In this document: in pieces, positions 36,601-47,879 of the stretch | Position numbering within the stretch: the stretch's first letter is position 1 | Layout: each line of letters starts with the position of its first letter | Origin: Holophagales bacterium | Lineage (GTDB): Bacteria > Acidobacteriota > Thermoanaerobaculia > Multivoradales > Multivoraceae | Length of the DNA stretch: 64,000 nt | Direction of reading: 5' to 3' | NCBI GenBank assembly: GCA_009845425.1 | Contig: VXZQ01000014.1 | Span: 62,001-126,000 of the forward strand | Translations under genes and position numbers: made by a program | The notes under the pieces: model-generated | Told to the model about the DNA's origin: nothing | Seen by the model: only the letters and a program-made list of their open reading frames with translations | The model's database searches: none

Positions 36601-37895
36601 CCGATGTCCTGATCGCGGACCTCGAACTGCTCGACGCGCGGGATTCCGACCTGCGCGTCGCGTCGGCGGCGCTTCCAGGCCGCTGGTTCACGGAGCCCCC
36701 GGACGAGGTGTCGCTCGCGAGCCACGCGCGCTGGTACGAGGAGCGGTTTCCCGAGGAGTCCGTGGCCCTTCTGCGGCGTTCGGTCGAGGTCGAGCAGGCG
36801 CGCCTCGACGATAGCGGTGGAGCGTCGTTCGAGCGGCAGGGGGCGCGGGATCGGCTGTTCAGGTCGCTCCAGCGCCTGACCGTTCTCGAAGGCCGGCGTG
36901 GAGACAACCAAGCGGCTGCCCGGTACGCCCGGGCCGCCCTCGACCTCGAACCCGACGATCCGGCCGCCCGGGCCGCCTGGCAGAACGCTCTCCTCGACGC
37001 AGGCGACACCGGCTCGGTACGGGCGCAGGCCGAGGCCGCGCTCGCGGCCGATCCGGGAGACGTGGCGGCCCGGGTGCGTCTTGCCGAACTGCTCGACCGG
37101 GAGGGACGCACGGACGACGCGTTGCGGGAGCTCGGACGCGCGGTGGAGGGCAGTCCGCGTGACGTGGAGTTGCGGTATCTCTACGGCCAGTTGCTCGGCA
37201 AGGCGGAGCGCCTGCGGGAGGCGATGGAGCAGTTCGCGGCCGTCGTCACCCTTGATCCGCGCCACGTCGAAGCGCACCGGGTTCTGGCGGAAGCCGCCGT
37301 CCGCAGCGACGAACTCGGCGCCGCCTGGGGACACTACCGGGCGATCCTCGAGGCCGAACCGCGGGACCCGGAGGCCCTCTACGGGGCGGCCCGGATCGCG
37401 GCCGCCGCGGGCCGCATGGAAGAGGCGATCGAGAACTACCGGGCGCTGCTTTCGCACGACCCCGATCACGCCGCGGGGCGGCACGAACTCGGACTGGCCC
37501 TGATCCGTGGCGGTCCGGCCGGCGCCGCCGAGGGCGCGGAGCACCTCCGTCGCGCCTACGTCGAGGACCGGAACCTCCTGGCGCGGGGCAACGACATCGC
37601 CTGGACCCTGGCAACCCATCCGGACGCGGGCCGGCGCGACGGCCAGCTCGCGCTCCTGATCGCCCTCGAACTGAACGCGGTCGCCGGCGGCGCCGAGCCG
37701 GCTCTGCTCGAGACCCTGGCCGCCGCCCAGGCCGAGACCGGCGACTTCGCAGCGGCGTCGCGGACGGTAGAGAAGGCGCTCGAGATCGTCGGCGACCCGC
37801 GGAACGACTCGCCCGACCGGGAGCGGCTGCTCGAGCTGCTGAACCGCAGGCTGGAGCAGTACCGGCAGGGGATTCCGCTGCGCTCGGGGCGGTAG
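33666..37895 (+). CDS. Predicted selenoprotein: FG-GAP propeller, ASPIC/UnbV, TlpA thioredoxin and TPR fusion
   Basis: Reading the TGA at 35466-35468 as selenocysteine gives one frame of 1409 residues. A signal peptide (about 1-24, ending ASA/Q) predicts export. Calcium-binding D-x-D/N-x-D-G motifs of propeller blades: VNGDGLDD, LDNDGDQD, YDGDGDLD, FDGDGDAD, YNRDGRMD and INNDGWED before the TGA, and LEGDGDLD after it. So the seven-motif propeller is complete only if the TGA is read through. Sec601 sits in PDDL-U-SFFWRQVV. An ASPIC/UnbV domain follows (NRDAVGARVEV, RWPGGGSETF), then a TlpA-like thioredoxin domain with WCVPC (Cys874, Cys877) and about seven TPRs. A SECIS-like hairpin lies at 35480-35496. 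As two separate genes, the second would start at GTG 35490 with no ribosome-binding site and a broken propeller. Confidence 0.8.
35466..35496 (+). promoter_or_regulatory. Predicted bacterial SECIS element and Sec codon
   Basis: The TGA at 35466-35468 is followed after 17 bases by the apical loop of a perfect hairpin: GCGGCA (35480-35485), loop GGTCG, TGCCGC (35491-35496). The E. coli fdhF minimal SelB-binding hairpin is GGUUGCAGGUCUGCACC, with its loop 17-18 bases after the UGA. Both share the core GCAGGUC. The bulged U of the E. coli element is absent, and the lower stem is weak. Confidence 0.78.
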
Positions 37896-37896
37896 T

Positions 37897-41325
<3,429 letters not shown>

Positions 41326-41332
41326 CCCCGAA

Positions 41333-41340
41333 GCGTAAAC
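41333..41340 (-). promoter_or_regulatory. GTTTACGC motif upstream of dnaE2
   Basis: Minus-strand GTTTACGC ends 8 bases before the dnaE2 ATG. A longer reading, GTTACC-GCCCG-GTTTAC, gives a GTT direct repeat with an 11-base period. The same octamer precedes imuA and the SNF2 gene. A damage-response operator is a hypothesis only. Confidence 0.3.
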
Positions 41341-41428
41341 CGGGCGGTAACGGAAAGCAAGATAGTGGAGGCACATCTGCCCGCGCTGTGGCAACATGAA
41401 AGTGAACCCGGTAACAGGAGATGTGAAA

Positions 41429-41749
41429 GTGGCGAAGTACCTGATCGAAGCGAACTACACTCACACCGGCGTCCAGGGCCTGATCCAGGAAGGCGGCAGC
41501 CGTCGGCGGAAGGCGCTCAGTGAAACCGTCGAGGGCGCAGGCGGCACGGTGGAGGCCATCTACTACGCGTTCGGTGGCGCCGACCTGCTGATGATCGTCG
41601 ACCTTCCGGACAACGAGACTGCGGTCGCGGTTTCAATGACCCTGAACGCCGGCGGCGGCATCAAGGTGACGATGCGCGTCCTGATGACTCCGGAGGAGAT
41701 CGACGGCGCGGTCGCGAAGAGCGTGCCCTACCGCGCGCCTGGCGCCTGA
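41429..41749 (+). CDS. GYD-domain protein
   Basis: 106 residues. I choose the GTG at 41429 because AGGAG stands 8 bases upstream and the product then begins AKYLIEANYTHTGVQGL, the normal family start; an ATG at 41396 adds 11 unrelated residues. The single GYD domain (PF08734-like, ferredoxin-like fold) includes GGTVEAIYYAFGGADLLMIV and DLPDNETAVAVSM. The family has no established function. Cytosolic. It diverges from dnaE2 and converges on the TPR gene. Confidence 0.85.
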   Translation: MAKYLIEANYTHTGVQGLIQEGGSRRRKALSETVEGAGGTVEAIYYAFGGADLLMIVDLPDNETAVAVSMTLNAGGGIKVTMRVLMTPEEIDGAVAKSVPYRAPGA

Positions 41750-41757
41750 ATCCGCCG

Positions 41758-43464
41758 TCAGGGTGCCCGCAGCGCTTGGCGGGCCTGGTAGAGCGCGAGG
41801 CGGTCGAGCCGCTGCGGCGAATTGCCGCCGGCAGCCTGACGCTCCGCTTCCAGCGCTCGCTGCTGCCAGGTGACCGCGTCGTCGAACCGACCGGCTTCGG
41901 CCAGAGCCATCGCCAGCGTTTCCAGATGGTCGAGCGCCGGCTGCTCGTCGACGACGCTCTGTGCGAGGTCCACCGCCCGCGCGCCGTCCCGGACCCCGTC
42001 ATCGGAGCTGGTCGCCAGAAGCCGCGCCAGAAGGTGGCGCGTCGCGATGTCGGCTGGGAAGCGCACGAGGGCTTCGTCCAGGGTCTGACGCGCCTCGGCG
42101 TAGCGACCGGTCTCGAACTGCATGAGACCGAGATTGAAGCGCGCCTGAAGGTCATCCGGCGTCAGTGAGACGAGGGCCAGAAGCTGGTCCACGGCCGCTT
42201 CCGCCCGTCCTGAGCCGATGAGCAGGGCGGCGAGGGTTCGGCGCGCTTCGATCATCGCGGGGTCCGCGGCGACGATCTGCTCGAGTTCGGAGATGGCGCC
42301 GGCCGTATCCCCTGTGCCGGCCCGCATCTGCGCCCGCTCGAGGCGCCAGGGCAGGTTCTCCGGCATGAGGTCGGCCGCCCGCTCCAGGTGGGCGGCGCTC
42401 TCCGTTCGACGGCCAGCGCGGTTCAGGAACATCGCGAGCGCGTAGTGGGCCGGCCCGTGTTCCGGGTTGAGTGCGATCGTCCGGCGCAGGTGCCTTTCCG
42501 CGCGCTTGTCGTCGCCGACCACGAGGAGCGAACCTGCGAGGCGGAAGTGAACCTCCTCGTCCGTCTCGTCCGCTTCCAGAATCTCCTCGTACAGCCGGAT
42601 CGCGCGGTCGTAGTTGCCTTCCGCGGCGGCGGCGACGGCTCGGTCGAGCGGCAGCGTGACGTCCTCCTCGAGCGGCCGCAGCCGTTCGAGCAGCGGGTCG
42701 TACATCGGGATCAGGACGTCCTGGTTCAGCCGCCACGCCTCGGCGGCCCGGTCCGCGTCGCCCAGGGCGCGGTAGGCGAGGCCGACGTGGTGATTCGCTT
42801 CGCTGCCCTCGGGCTGGGACGCGGCGACCTCCTGGAAGATCTGGAGCGCCTTCGCCGGGTCGTCTCGCTCCAGGGCGATGTAGCCGAGTCCGATACGGGC
42901 CGTGGCGCTTTCCGGGTAGGCCTCGATCGCCGCCTCGTAGGTGGCCTCGGCACCGTCGATGTCGCCGGTGGCCACCTGGAGTTCGGCGAGGCGGATGAGC
43001 GTCGACGGATCGTCCGGCCGGATGGCCAGCGCCTCCTCAGCGGCTGCTACCGCCCCTTCGAGGTCTCCGGAAGCGATTTGCAACAGCAGTTTGAAGTAGG
43101 CCCACTGGAAATCCGCGGGCGCCAGCTCCCTGAGCTGGTCCAGGCAGACCGCTGCCGCGTCGTGCAGCTCGTAGTGCAGGTAGCGCGCGCAGAGATCGCC
43201 GAAAGTGTTCGCCGCCAACTGCGCTTGCATGGGCTCGGCGGCATGCTGGAGGGCGCCGGCCGTGAGCGTCCGATAGTCCCGAAGCCGTTGGGCGTCGACC
43301 GCCGGAACTTGGCTCAGATCAGGCTCCGGCACCCGGCTGAGATCGAGCGTCTCCTTGACACGACGGATCTCCAGAAGTTCGGCGAAGTCCTGGGCGACGG
43401 CGGGCAGCGGGGCGATCAGCAGAAGCGCGACGATGGCCGCGGGCCCGCTGGGGGGACGACTCAT
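41758..43464 (-). CDS. Secreted tetratricopeptide-repeat protein
   Basis: 568 residues. A signal peptide of about 24 residues ends AVA/QD, predicting the periplasm. After residue about 100 the protein is nearly all TPR helices, with recognisable units such as ATARIGLGYIALERDDPAKA, EEVHFRLAGSLLVVGDDKRA and LQARFNLGLMQFETGRYAEA; I count about ten. No catalytic domain is seen, so it is likely a scaffold. It resembles the TPR tails of the sulfatase-like and selenoprotein genes in general character only. It lies 4 bases from the VOC gene upstream, probably one transcript. Confidence 0.85.
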   Translation of the reverse strand: MSRPPSGPAAIVALLLIAPLPAVAQDFAELLEIRRVKETLDLSRVPEPDLSQVPAVDAQRLRDYRTLTAGALQHAAEPMQAQLAANTFGDLCARYLHYELHDAAAVCLDQLRELAPADFQWAYFKLLLQIASGDLEGAVAAAEEALAIRPDDPSTLIRLAELQVATGDIDGAEATYEAAIEAYPESATARIGLGYIALERDDPAKALQIFQEVAASQPEGSEANHHVGLAYRALGDADRAAEAWRLNQDVLIPMYDPLLERLRPLEEDVTLPLDRAVAAAAEGNYDRAIRLYEEILEADETDEEVHFRLAGSLLVVGDDKRAERHLRRTIALNPEHGPAHYALAMFLNRAGRRTESAAHLERAADLMPENLPWRLERAQMRAGTGDTAGAISELEQIVAADPAMIEARRTLAALLIGSGRAEAAVDQLLALVSLTPDDLQARFNLGLMQFETGRYAEARQTLDEALVRFPADIATRHLLARLLATSSDDGVRDGARAVDLAQSVVDEQPALDHLETLAMALAEAGRFDDAVTWQQRALEAERQAAGGNSPQRLDRLALYQARQALRAP

Positions 43465-43468
43465 TTGA

Positions 43469-43852
43469 CTAGCTGTTGCTCAGCGGCTGATGGAAGTAGT
43501 AGCAGAGCCCGTCCGGCGCCACGACGAAGAAGACGCGGAACTTCTTGCCGTCGCGCTTGTCGATGCGCCAGTTCTTCACCTTGACGCCATTGCGCTTCAG
43601 TTCGGCTCGCGCCCGCTTGATGTCGGTGACCAGGATCGCGGCGCCGTCCATGCTGGCGTCGCCGCCGTTGATCGCGAAACCGATGCGGACGCCGTCGCGC
43701 TCCAGGATGACCGTTGGCACGGGCTCTTCGCGGCGCTCGACTTCCTGGAGCCCGAAGGCGTCCGCGTACCACTTCGCAGTTGCATCCAGGTCCTCGACCG
43801 GAAGAGCCAGCACGTCGTCCTGAAACGGGTAGGCGGCTTCGTAGAGCTTCAT
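43469..43852 (-). CDS. VOC-superfamily (glyoxalase/bleomycin-resistance fold) protein
   Basis: 127 residues from the ATG at 43852. The paired beta-alpha-beta-beta-beta modules are visible: [20 protein letters not shown] in the first half and [20 protein letters not shown] with DPDG-like [11 protein letters not shown] in the second. Members are metal-dependent lyases, dioxygenases or binding proteins. The substrate cannot be assigned. Cytosolic. Confidence 0.8.
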   Translation of the reverse strand: MKLYEAAYPFQDDVLALPVEDLDATAKWYADAFGLQEVERREEPVPTVILERDGVRIGFAINGGDASMDGAAILVTDIKRARAELKRNGVKVKNWRIDKRDGKKFRVFFVVAPDGLCYYFHQPLSNS

Positions 43853-43894
43853 GGGGAGGAGTCTAGCCACCGGGATCGTGGAATCATCGCCGCC

Positions 43895-44266
43895 ATGGAC
43901 CGCGAAGCTCTCGACCGCGCCCGGCGCAAGGCGGAGGCGATCGGCATCGCCAACGTGGAGCGGCACATCTTCCTGTGCTGCGACCAGACGAAGCCGAAAT
44001 GCTGCGACCGGGAGTTGTCGCTCGAGTCCTGGGACTACCTCAAGCGCCGGCTGCTCGAACTGGGCCTCACCGAGTCCGGCACGGTGATGCGGACGAAGGC
44101 GAACTGCCTCCGCATCTGCGATGCGGGCCCGATCGCCGTCGTCTATCCCGAAGGCGTCTGGTACTGGGGCTGCACGCCCGAGGTTCTGGAACGGGTGATC
44201 CAGGAGCACCTGATCGGCGGCCGGGTGGTGTCGGACCAGGTGATTGCGGGCGCGAATGCGGTCTGA
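43895..44266 (+). CDS. Thioredoxin-fold [2Fe-2S] ferredoxin
   Basis: 123 residues from the ATG at 43895. Cluster cysteines are visible in [14 protein letters not shown] and in the second motif [20 protein letters not shown] followed by a final W-G-C. This matches the Shethna-type thioredoxin-like ferredoxins and the NuoE-like fold. It is a soluble one-electron carrier with unknown partner. It diverges from the VOC gene and ends 6 bases before the convergent imuB stop. Confidence 0.88.
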   Translation: MDREALDRARRKAEAIGIANVERHIFLCCDQTKPKCCDRELSLESWDYLKRRLLELGLTESGTVMRTKANCLRICDAGPIAVVYPEGVWYWGCTPEVLERVIQEHLIGGRVVSDQVIAGANAV

Positions 44267-44272
44267 ACCTCC

Positions 44273-45862
44273 TCAGTCGTACACTCCGTCCGCGAACCAC
44301 CGTTCCGACGTCCGGTCGCGGTAGATCCGGCACACGGCACCACTCCGCAGCTCGACGTCCCAGTAGTCCCGCAGCGCGGGGGCTTCCCGCCACCAACCTT
44401 CCTCGATTTCCCAGGGACCGGCGGCGGTGCGGACGGCGCCCTCGATGCGGACGTGGCGGTCCTCGGTCGGCAGGGGATTGATCTGTCGCGGTGCGGGGCA
44501 GGGCGTGGCGCGATCCGTCTCTTCGCTCTCCGCGGTCAGCACCTCGACCTCGACCGGCGGCCGCAGGGTGCGGACCGCCAGCATGCCGCGACCCGGCCTC
44601 GGTTCGAGCCGGATCCGCGGCGGCGGGGGCGGGTCGTAGTCGGCCAGGTGGAAACGCTCCGGCAGGTGGCCGTTCCGGGTGCGCGGCGAGCCGACGCGGT
44701 TCGGGCCGAGCAGGGCGAGCAGTCGCGCGGTGACGGCGGCCAGGCGATCGGGCGACAGGGCGGCCGGCCCGAGCAGGCTGAGCTGCGCCTGGCGCGGAAC
44801 GTCGGGATGGGCGAGCAGTTGCATGGAGGTGATCGGCGCCCGGGGCGGCTCGGCCTCCAGGTGGAGGCGGATCAGCGACAGCAGCGTCCGCGCCTCGCGG
44901 GTGGGCGCCGGCAGTTCGATGGCCAGTTCGTGGAGGCCCTCGGGCTCGACCTTGAGCGACAGCTCGAGCCGCCTGCAGCCCATGCCCCGGGCGTCGAGCC
45001 GGTCCGCCAGCCGGGAGACGGCGCCGCGGGCGACGAACAGGAACGGCTCCAGGTTGTCGATTGGCCACTCGAAGGTCTGCGACTCGCGGAAGGTGGGCGG
45101 CGGCGGACGGGGAGTCAACGGCTCCGGGTCGAAGCCCCGGGCGGCGGAATGGAGCGCCGTGCCGCGCTCGCCGAGGCGGCTGTGGACCTCGGCTGCCGGC
45201 AGACCGGCCAGGTCGCCGACCGTGCGCAGTCCCCAGAGCTTCAGCGTGTGGAGGACTCCAAAGTCGTCGCCGTCCTGCGCCGAGTCGGGGTCGCGGTTAC
45301 CGTCCTCGAACAGGGACTTGAGCGGCAACGGCGCCAGAAACCGGGCCTCGCCGCGGGGGGCCACGACGTTCGGCGACCGCGGCAGGGCGGCCGCCGCTCG
45401 CGCTGCCAGCTTGCTGCCGGCGATGCCGACCCGGCCGGGGAGGCCGGCGGCGTCCATGTCCCGCATGATCGACTGGCCGAGGCTGTGCTCGCCATTCCCG
45501 GCGGATGCCGGACTGATGCCGGCCAGGTCCAGGTAGACCATGCCCTCGCCGCCGTCCTCGACCCGGGGCGAGAAGGCGTCGGCGATCTCGAGCAGCACCT
45601 CCTGCGCGGTGTGCTCGCGCTCGGGATCGCGGGTGCGAGAGACCAGGCCGGACTCGATGTTCCGGGCCTGGGCCACAGTCAGCCCCGGCCGCACTCCGGC
45701 TCGCCGCGCCAGCCGGGAGGCGGCGACGATCCGCGCCGACGGACCTTCGTGGACCACGACCGCCTCGCGGGCGAGTTCGGGCGCTCCTCGCAGGTAGGCG
45801 GCAAGTGGAAAGAGGGCCGCCTTCATGCAGGCGATGCGGGCTCTCCGGCGTTTACCCGGCAC
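44273..45862 (-). CDS. imuB: ImuB, catalytically degenerate Y-family polymerase subunit
   Basis: 529 residues from a GTG at 45862 that overlaps the imuA end by 11 bases; an internal ATG at 45826 would remove the conserved first strand RIACMKAALFPLAAYLR. The Y-family palm and fingers are recognisable (AARIVAASRLARRAGVRPG, GEGMVYLDLAGIS, VGIAGSKLAARAAA), and helix-hairpin-helix residues occur in TVGDLAGLPAAEVHSRLG. ImuB proteins lack polymerase activity and link DnaE2 to the beta clamp. The C-terminal region is the ImuB-specific extension. Confidence 0.9.
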   Translation of the reverse strand: MPGKRRRARIACMKAALFPLAAYLRGAPELAREAVVVHEGPSARIVAASRLARRAGVRPGLTVAQARNIESGLVSRTRDPEREHTAQEVLLEIADAFSPRVEDGGEGMVYLDLAGISPASAGNGEHSLGQSIMRDMDAAGLPGRVGIAGSKLAARAAAALPRSPNVVAPRGEARFLAPLPLKSLFEDGNRDPDSAQDGDDFGVLHTLKLWGLRTVGDLAGLPAAEVHSRLGERGTALHSAARGFDPEPLTPRPPPPTFRESQTFEWPIDNLEPFLFVARGAVSRLADRLDARGMGCRRLELSLKVEPEGLHELAIELPAPTREARTLLSLIRLHLEAEPPRAPITSMQLLAHPDVPRQAQLSLLGPAALSPDRLAAVTARLLALLGPNRVGSPRTRNGHLPERFHLADYDPPPPPRIRLEPRPGRGMLAVRTLRPPVEVEVLTAESEETDRATPCPAPRQINPLPTEDRHVRIEGAVRTAAGPWEIEEGWWREAPALRDYWDVELRSGAVCRIYRDRTSERWFADGVYD

Positions 45863-46685
45863 GTCTCAGGACCTCGACAGGCGCGCCGGAGCGGCGGTTC
45901 TCCGCCCGACGGGGTGGCATGTCTGGCAAGGGGCGCCTCAGGCTGCCGGTAAGCACGCGTAGCTCGACTTCGGCCGCGGCGCCCGGCCGTTCGCCGCGTG
46001 ACTTGGCGAGTTCGAGCCGGGTTCTGAGCCCGTCGAGCAAGCGTGGGCTCCTCGGTGCGGCCTGCGCCCAGAGGGCGCGGACCGGCGACGTTCGCGACCC
46101 CAGATCGAGAATCTTCTGCGGTGCCGTGCCGCCGGCGCGGTACGGCGCCGCGATCAGCAGCGCCGCCTGATGGTCGTCCGCCGCGCGCCGCAGTCGCAGC
46201 CACGCCGATTCCTTGCCGCGGCCGCCGGGGACCGGCGGTAGACCGAGGTCGAGCACGACCAGGGGGAAGCCGCCGCCGATCAGCACCTCGGCGCTGCCCA
46301 GAGCCTGCTTCAGCCGCCTGGGCCGTGCCCAGAGCAGCCGTTCGAGGACGACCCCGGCGCGCGCCGCGGCCTGCGGATCGAAGTGGTCCCCCAGATCGAC
46401 CAGCGCCGCCGATTCACCGCTCTCGGTGGCCCCGGCCAGCAGTTCCAGCACCAGGGAGAAGCGGCCGCTGCTCCGGGGACCGATCAGCTCGATCGTCTGC
46501 CCGCGGCGGATGCCGCCGTCCAGCAGGCGGTCGACGCCGGCCAGCCGCGTGGCGAAGACGTCAGCTTCTACTTCATGGATTCCGGCCGGGTCGTCGCCGC
46601 TCACCAGATCCCGCCCGCGCCGGATCTGGCGCATCAGGGACCGCGGCCACTGCGAGTCGGTGAGAGCTGCGGGCAGGGGGTTCAC
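45852..46685 (-). CDS. imuA: ImuA, RecA-like mutasome protein
   Basis: 277 residues (GTG start at 46685). RecA/SulA-like fold: FATRLAGVDRLLDGGIRRGQ, a degenerate P-loop in ELIGPRSSGRFSLVLELL, and LIGGGFPLVVLDLGLP as the Walker B strand. It is the first gene of the imuA-imuB pair, and with DnaE2 forms the inducible mutagenesis cassette of many non-enteric bacteria. A TATGAT -10-like box lies about 45 bases upstream, preceded by the GTTTACGC motif. Confidence 0.88.
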   Translation of the reverse strand: MNPLPAALTDSQWPRSLMRQIRRGRDLVSGDDPAGIHEVEADVFATRLAGVDRLLDGGIRRGQTIELIGPRSSGRFSLVLELLAGATESGESAALVDLGDHFDPQAAARAGVVLERLLWARPRRLKQALGSAEVLIGGGFPLVVLDLGLPPVPGGRGKESAWLRLRRAADDHQAALLIAAPYRAGGTAPQKILDLGSRTSPVRALWAQAAPRSPRLLDGLRTRLELAKSRGERPGAAAEVELRVLTGSLRRPLPDMPPRRAENRRSGAPVEVLRRAG

Positions 46686-46749
46686 GGCGCCGTGGAGCGG
46701 AACGAGAAGAGACGTGGAAGTGGGAAGAGACCATCATAGCGCAACTAAG

Positions 46750-46757
46750 GCGTAAAC
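46750..46757 (-). promoter_or_regulatory. GTTTACGC motif upstream of imuA
   Basis: Minus-strand GTTTACGC, followed 10 bases later by TATGAT. It would sit between the -35 and -10 boxes of an imuA promoter. It is identical to the octamers before dnaE2 and the SNF2 gene. Confidence 0.3.
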
Positions 46758-46776
46758 GGGAAGCCGAGCGCATAGT

Positions 46777-47208
46777 TCAGCGCAGCCGCTGGAGGAACCA
46801 CCAGTGGTGTCCCTCCAGGTCCAGGGCGCCGTAGCTCCGGTCGACCCAGTACCCCTCGCCGTAGTCCTGGGTCGCCGGCTCTACCGTGATCCCGGCGCCC
46901 GCCGCCCGCGCCCGCTCGCAGTGCGCGTCGGCGTCGTCGACGTACACGGCCAGCGACTGCGTGTTCACGCCGCCGACTGTCCGCGGAGACTGCTGGTACT
47001 CCCGGTCCGGCTGCAGTCCCGTCTGCCCGACCATGATGAGGCCGCCGTCCAGGACGAGCTGCGAATGGACGATGCGTCCCTGTTCGTCCTCGACCCGCTC
47101 CTGGACCTCGAAGCCGAAGGCGCGGACCAGCCAGTCGATCGCGGCTGCCGCGTCGTCGTAGAAGAGGGAGGACGAGATTCTCGGCCAGCCTTCAGGTGGG
47201 TTCTTCAT
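46777..47208 (-). CDS. VOC-superfamily protein (PhnB-like)
   Basis: 143 residues with GGAGGAC six bases from the ATG. It has the two-module VOC layout: SSSLFYDDAAAAIDWLVRAF in the first module; LAVYVDDADAHCERARAAGA and EGYWVDRSYGALDLEGHHWW in the second. The ending DLEGHHWWF is typical of PhnB-like glyoxalase-family proteins of unknown substrate. The start overlaps the stop of the ABC ATPase gene (ATGA), so it is the third gene of that operon. Confidence 0.85.
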   Translation of the reverse strand: MKNPPEGWPRISSSLFYDDAAAAIDWLVRAFGFEVQERVEDEQGRIVHSQLVLDGGLIMVGQTGLQPDREYQQSPRTVGGVNTQSLAVYVDDADAHCERARAAGAGITVEPATQDYGEGYWVDRSYGALDLEGHHWWFLQRLR

Positions 47209-47879
47209 GGAGTCCTCCAGGTTGTGTCTTGCGGGAGGGAGTCGAGTTCCCGGATCTCGCCGTCACGCAGAACGAGAAAGCGGTCGGCGAGTTCCGCCAG
47301 CGATCCGGCTTCGTGGGTTGCGACGAGCGCCACGCCGCCGGCCTCCCGGAGCGCCTTGAGCCACCCGTGGATGCGGCCTCGCCAGTGTTCGTCCATCGCG
47401 TCGAGCGGCTCGTCCAGGATCGCCGTTCGCGGTGTTCCGATCCAGGCGGCGGCGAGGAGAACCCGACGGCGCTGGCCTCGGGACAGCTCGCGAATGGACA
47501 GGTCGGCGGAATCCTCGAGGTCCGTTTCGGACAGGACCTGGTCGACCTGCTCCGCCGGCTGCGATCTCAAACGGCAGACGAGGCGCAGAACCTCGCGAAT
47601 CGTCGCGAACGGCGTCACGTCCGGTTCCTGGGGAACGAACGCCAGGTCGGAGCGGGCCGCGACTTCTCGTCGCCACAGATCGGAGCCGTTGACGAGGACT
47701 CTTCCCGCGTCGGGTTTCTCCACTCCGGCAGCGAGCTTCAGCAACGTCGTCTTGCCGGCTCCGTTCTCACCGGAGAGCAGGGTCACTCCGCTCGCAACCT
47801 CCAGGTTCAGATCGCTGAAGATGCGACTCCGGTCGTCGTAGGCGAAGGCGACGCCTTCCAATCGGAGGCCTCGCGTCAC
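47205..47879 (-). CDS. ABC transporter ATP-binding protein
   Basis: 224 residues from a GTG at 47879 overlapping the permease stop (GTGA). Walker A is SGENGAGKTTLLKLAAG, the signature is LSRGQRRRVLLAAAW, Walker B AILDEPLDAMDE, and the H-loop VATHEAG. Small single-domain exporter type, similar in size to CcmA-like ATPases. It should energise the neighbouring membrane protein. Substrate unknown. Confidence 0.92.
   Translation of the reverse strand: MTRGLRLEGVAFAYDDRSRIFSDLNLEVASGVTLLSGENGAGKTTLLKLAAGVEKPDAGRVLVNGSDLWRREVAARSDLAFVPQEPDVTPFATIREVLRLVCRLRSQPAEQVDQVLSETDLEDSADLSIRELSRGQRRRVLLAAAWIGTPRTAILDEPLDAMDEHWRGRIHGWLKALREAGGVALVATHEAGSLAELADRFLVLRDGEIRELDSLPQDTTWRTP

Noticed and set aside
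33915-37619. A 1234-codon minus-strand open frame opposite the selenoprotein gene
   Set aside because: It has no recognisable domain, while the plus strand shows propeller, thioredoxin and TPR motifs. The long antisense frame follows from codon bias.
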